6,171 nt of DNA from Candidatus Kerfeldbacteria bacterium (GTDB taxonomy: Bacteria; Patescibacteriota; Patescibacteriia; SBBC01; CAIJZX01): positions 1-6,171 of the forward strand of contig JACRFO010000074.1 of assembly GCA_016217865.1 (NCBI GenBank), written 5' to 3'. The notes beneath the pieces were generated by a model that had not been told where the DNA came from, searched no databases, and worked only from the letters and a program-made list of their open reading frames with translations. The position numbers and the translations under genes are program-made. Position 1 is the stretch's first letter. The number at the start of each line of letters is the position of its first letter. This document shows positions 5,025-6,171 of the stretch, one piece after another.

Positions 5025-6171
5025 ACCAGAGTTCTAACATAAGTAAGGACCAGAGTTGATACGCGTAACTGATTCGCCCCGAGGTGTGACGGCGGAGCAG
5101 ATTGCGAACAACGTCGGGGGCAAAAATATCGCGTTTGGCAAATCGTTCGAGGTGCTCGCCAATGAAGCCATTGAGTTCGCCGCGGAACCAGTGTTCGATC
5201 GGCACGCCAAAACCTTTTTTTGGACGATCGAGAATACTATCAGGAACGATTCCCCGCAGGGCCTGACGGAAGATATACTTCTTTTGTTGGCCCTTCACTT
5301 TCAGTGCTGGGGGTATGGTGGCAGTCATTTCCATGAAGACGTGGTCAAGAAGCGGTGACCGGCCCTCGAGCGACCAGGCCATACTCGCGATATCGACTTT
5401 CACCAGCAGGTCGTCTGGCAAGTAGGTTTGGTTGTCTGCACCCATAACCTGGACCATCGGATTGGTCGCGTTGGTACGTTGCATGGCATCGGCGATCAGT
5501 TGCCAACTTGGCTCAACCTGCCCTAACCGCTGGCGGAAGGCCGTCGTGTAGTGCGCTTGCTTGTACTCATCGCTGAAGTACTGCATGTATTCCAGATAGC
5601 GGCGGGCCGGTGGTGTCAGCAGCGAACTGGCGAACCGGGCCGCCCGATCCGTCAATGTTGTCGGGTATAGCGCCCGGACCGAGGTAGCGGCACCACGGGC
5701 GAGGTGTTTCAACACCCGCGGCATGCGGCCTAAGATACTGGCAAACGAGTAGATCGGGTACCGCTCGTATCCAGCAAAATTCTCATCACCACCGTCGCCA
5801 TTGAGCGCGACGGTCACGTGTTGCCTGGTGAGTTGCGACAAGATGTACGTCGGCAACGCTGACGAGTCGGCGAACGGTTCTTCGTACTGCCAAGCTAACT
5901 TGGGCAAAATATCAACCGCCTGCGGTTCAACGACGAATTCGGTGTGTTCGGTCGCGTACTGCTGGGCAATCATCTTAGCGTACGGCAATTCATTGTGGCT
6001 GGCCTCCTTGAACCCGATGGAAAACGTTTTCACTGGCCGGTCGGAATGTTTGGCCATCATAGCAACGACTGCGCTTGAATCAATACCACCACTCAAAAAG
6101 GCCCCGAGCGGCACGTCGCTGATCATCCGCAACCGTACGCTGGTCGACAGTTCACGACGAATCAATTCCGT
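5005..6171 (-). CDS. asnB: asparagine-synthase-like glutamine amidotransferase, synthetase domain (5' truncated by window)
   Basis: The frame is open to the window edge and gives 388 C-terminal residues ending at a TAA (5005-5007). This is the AsnB synthetase domain, which adenylates a carboxylate with ATP and replaces AMP with ammonia. Numbering from the first visible codon: PP-loop LSGGIDSS (26-33), SIGF (51-54), EEPFADSSALPTY (97-109), LNGDGGDENFAGY (123-135), YLPDDLLVKVD (250-260), EGRSPLLDH (269-277), KKYIFRQALRG (297-307) and KKGFGVPIEHWFR (318-330). The N-terminal glutaminase domain, with its catalytic Cys at position 2, would lie outside the window. It precedes three glycan genes in the same direction and overlaps the next by 20 bases. 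AsnB homologues in such loci often amidate uronic acids rather than aspartate; which applies here is undecided. The symbol denotes the family, not a proven function. In-frame TTG at 6163-6165 is not the start, since conserved sequence continues upstream. Confidence 0.92.
   Translation of the reverse strand, partial: TELIRRELSTSVRLRMISDVPLGAFLSGGIDSSAVVAMMAKHSDRPVKTFSIGFKEASHNELPYAKMIAQQYATEHTEFVVEPQAVDILPKLAWQYEEPFADSSALPTYILSQLTRQHVTVALNGDGGDENFAGYERYPIYSFASILGRMPRVLKHLARGAATSVRALYPTTLTDRAARFASSLLTPPARRYLEYMQYFSDEYKQAHYTTAFRQRLGQVEPSWQLIADAMQRTNATNPMVQVMGADNQTYLPDDLLVKVDIASMAWSLEGRSPLLDHVFMEMTATIPPALKVKGQQKKYIFRQALRGIVPDSILDRPKKGFGVPIEHWFRGELNGFIGEHLERFAKRDIFAPDVVRNLLRRHTSGRISYAYQLWSLLMLELWYEQYID

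Noticed and set aside
5056..5358. 100-residue plus-strand open frame opposite the amidotransferase
   Set aside because: It is antisense to the conserved C-terminal end of the AsnB-like domain, with no motif of its own.
6163..6165. In-frame TTG as the true start of the asparagine-synthase-like gene
   Set aside because: The frame stays open to the window edge and the visible part begins in the middle of the family, just ahead of the PP-loop, so this is truncation by the window.
1..6171. A novel defence, mobile or RNA-based system
   Set aside because: Every long conserved frame is a known glycan-biosynthesis family, intergenic gaps are at most 36 bases, and no direct repeats, transposase, integrase or structured RNA were seen.

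Overview
The window is a gene-dense stretch of a bacterial surface-polysaccharide (O-antigen, capsule or glycoprotein glycan) biosynthesis locus. Every supported gene belongs to a family typical of such loci: two GT4-type glycosyltransferases (one only a C-terminal tail), two GT2-type glycosyltransferases, an extended-SDR nucleotide-sugar 4-epimerase, a class I SAM-dependent methyltransferase and an asparagine-synthase-like amidotransferase. There is no gene-free stretch over 300 bases. I see no tRNA or rRNA, insertion sequence, CRISPR array or phage gene.

The layout is two converging blocks. On the + strand come the last 22 codons of a GT4 glycosyltransferase (1-66), a GT2 glycosyltransferase (59-1003, overlapping the first by 8 bases) and the epimerase (1040-1987). 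On the - strand, read right to left, come the asparagine-synthase-like gene (5005-6171, running off the right edge), a GT4 glycosyltransferase (3888-5024), a GT2 glycosyltransferase (3088-3891) and the methyltransferase (1992-3083). The minus-strand genes overlap by 20 and 4 bases or are separated by 4, so they look like one operon whose promoter lies beyond the window. The blocks meet tail to tail with only 4 bases between stop codons, inside a small inverted repeat.

A plausible reading is that the epimerase supplies a 4-epimerised UDP-hexose or UDP-N-acetylhexosamine, the glycosyltransferases assemble a repeat unit at the inner face of the membrane, and the amidotransferase and methyltransferase decorate sugars. 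The donor sugars and final structure cannot be read from sequence.

The organism cannot be named. The DNA is of moderate GC content, TGA, TAG and TAA all act as stops (ordinary code 11), and none of the five visible start codons has a recognisable Shine-Dalgarno sequence. That pattern occurs in several lineages, including candidate-phyla bacteria, so it is only a hint. I do not see a convincing new biological system. The points most worth a second look are an abrupt codon-composition break inside the epimerase, a serine at its substrate-gating position, a possible terminator/promoter pair just ahead of it, the methyltransferase's cysteine-free Trm112-like domain, and the amidotransferase's place in a glycan operon.
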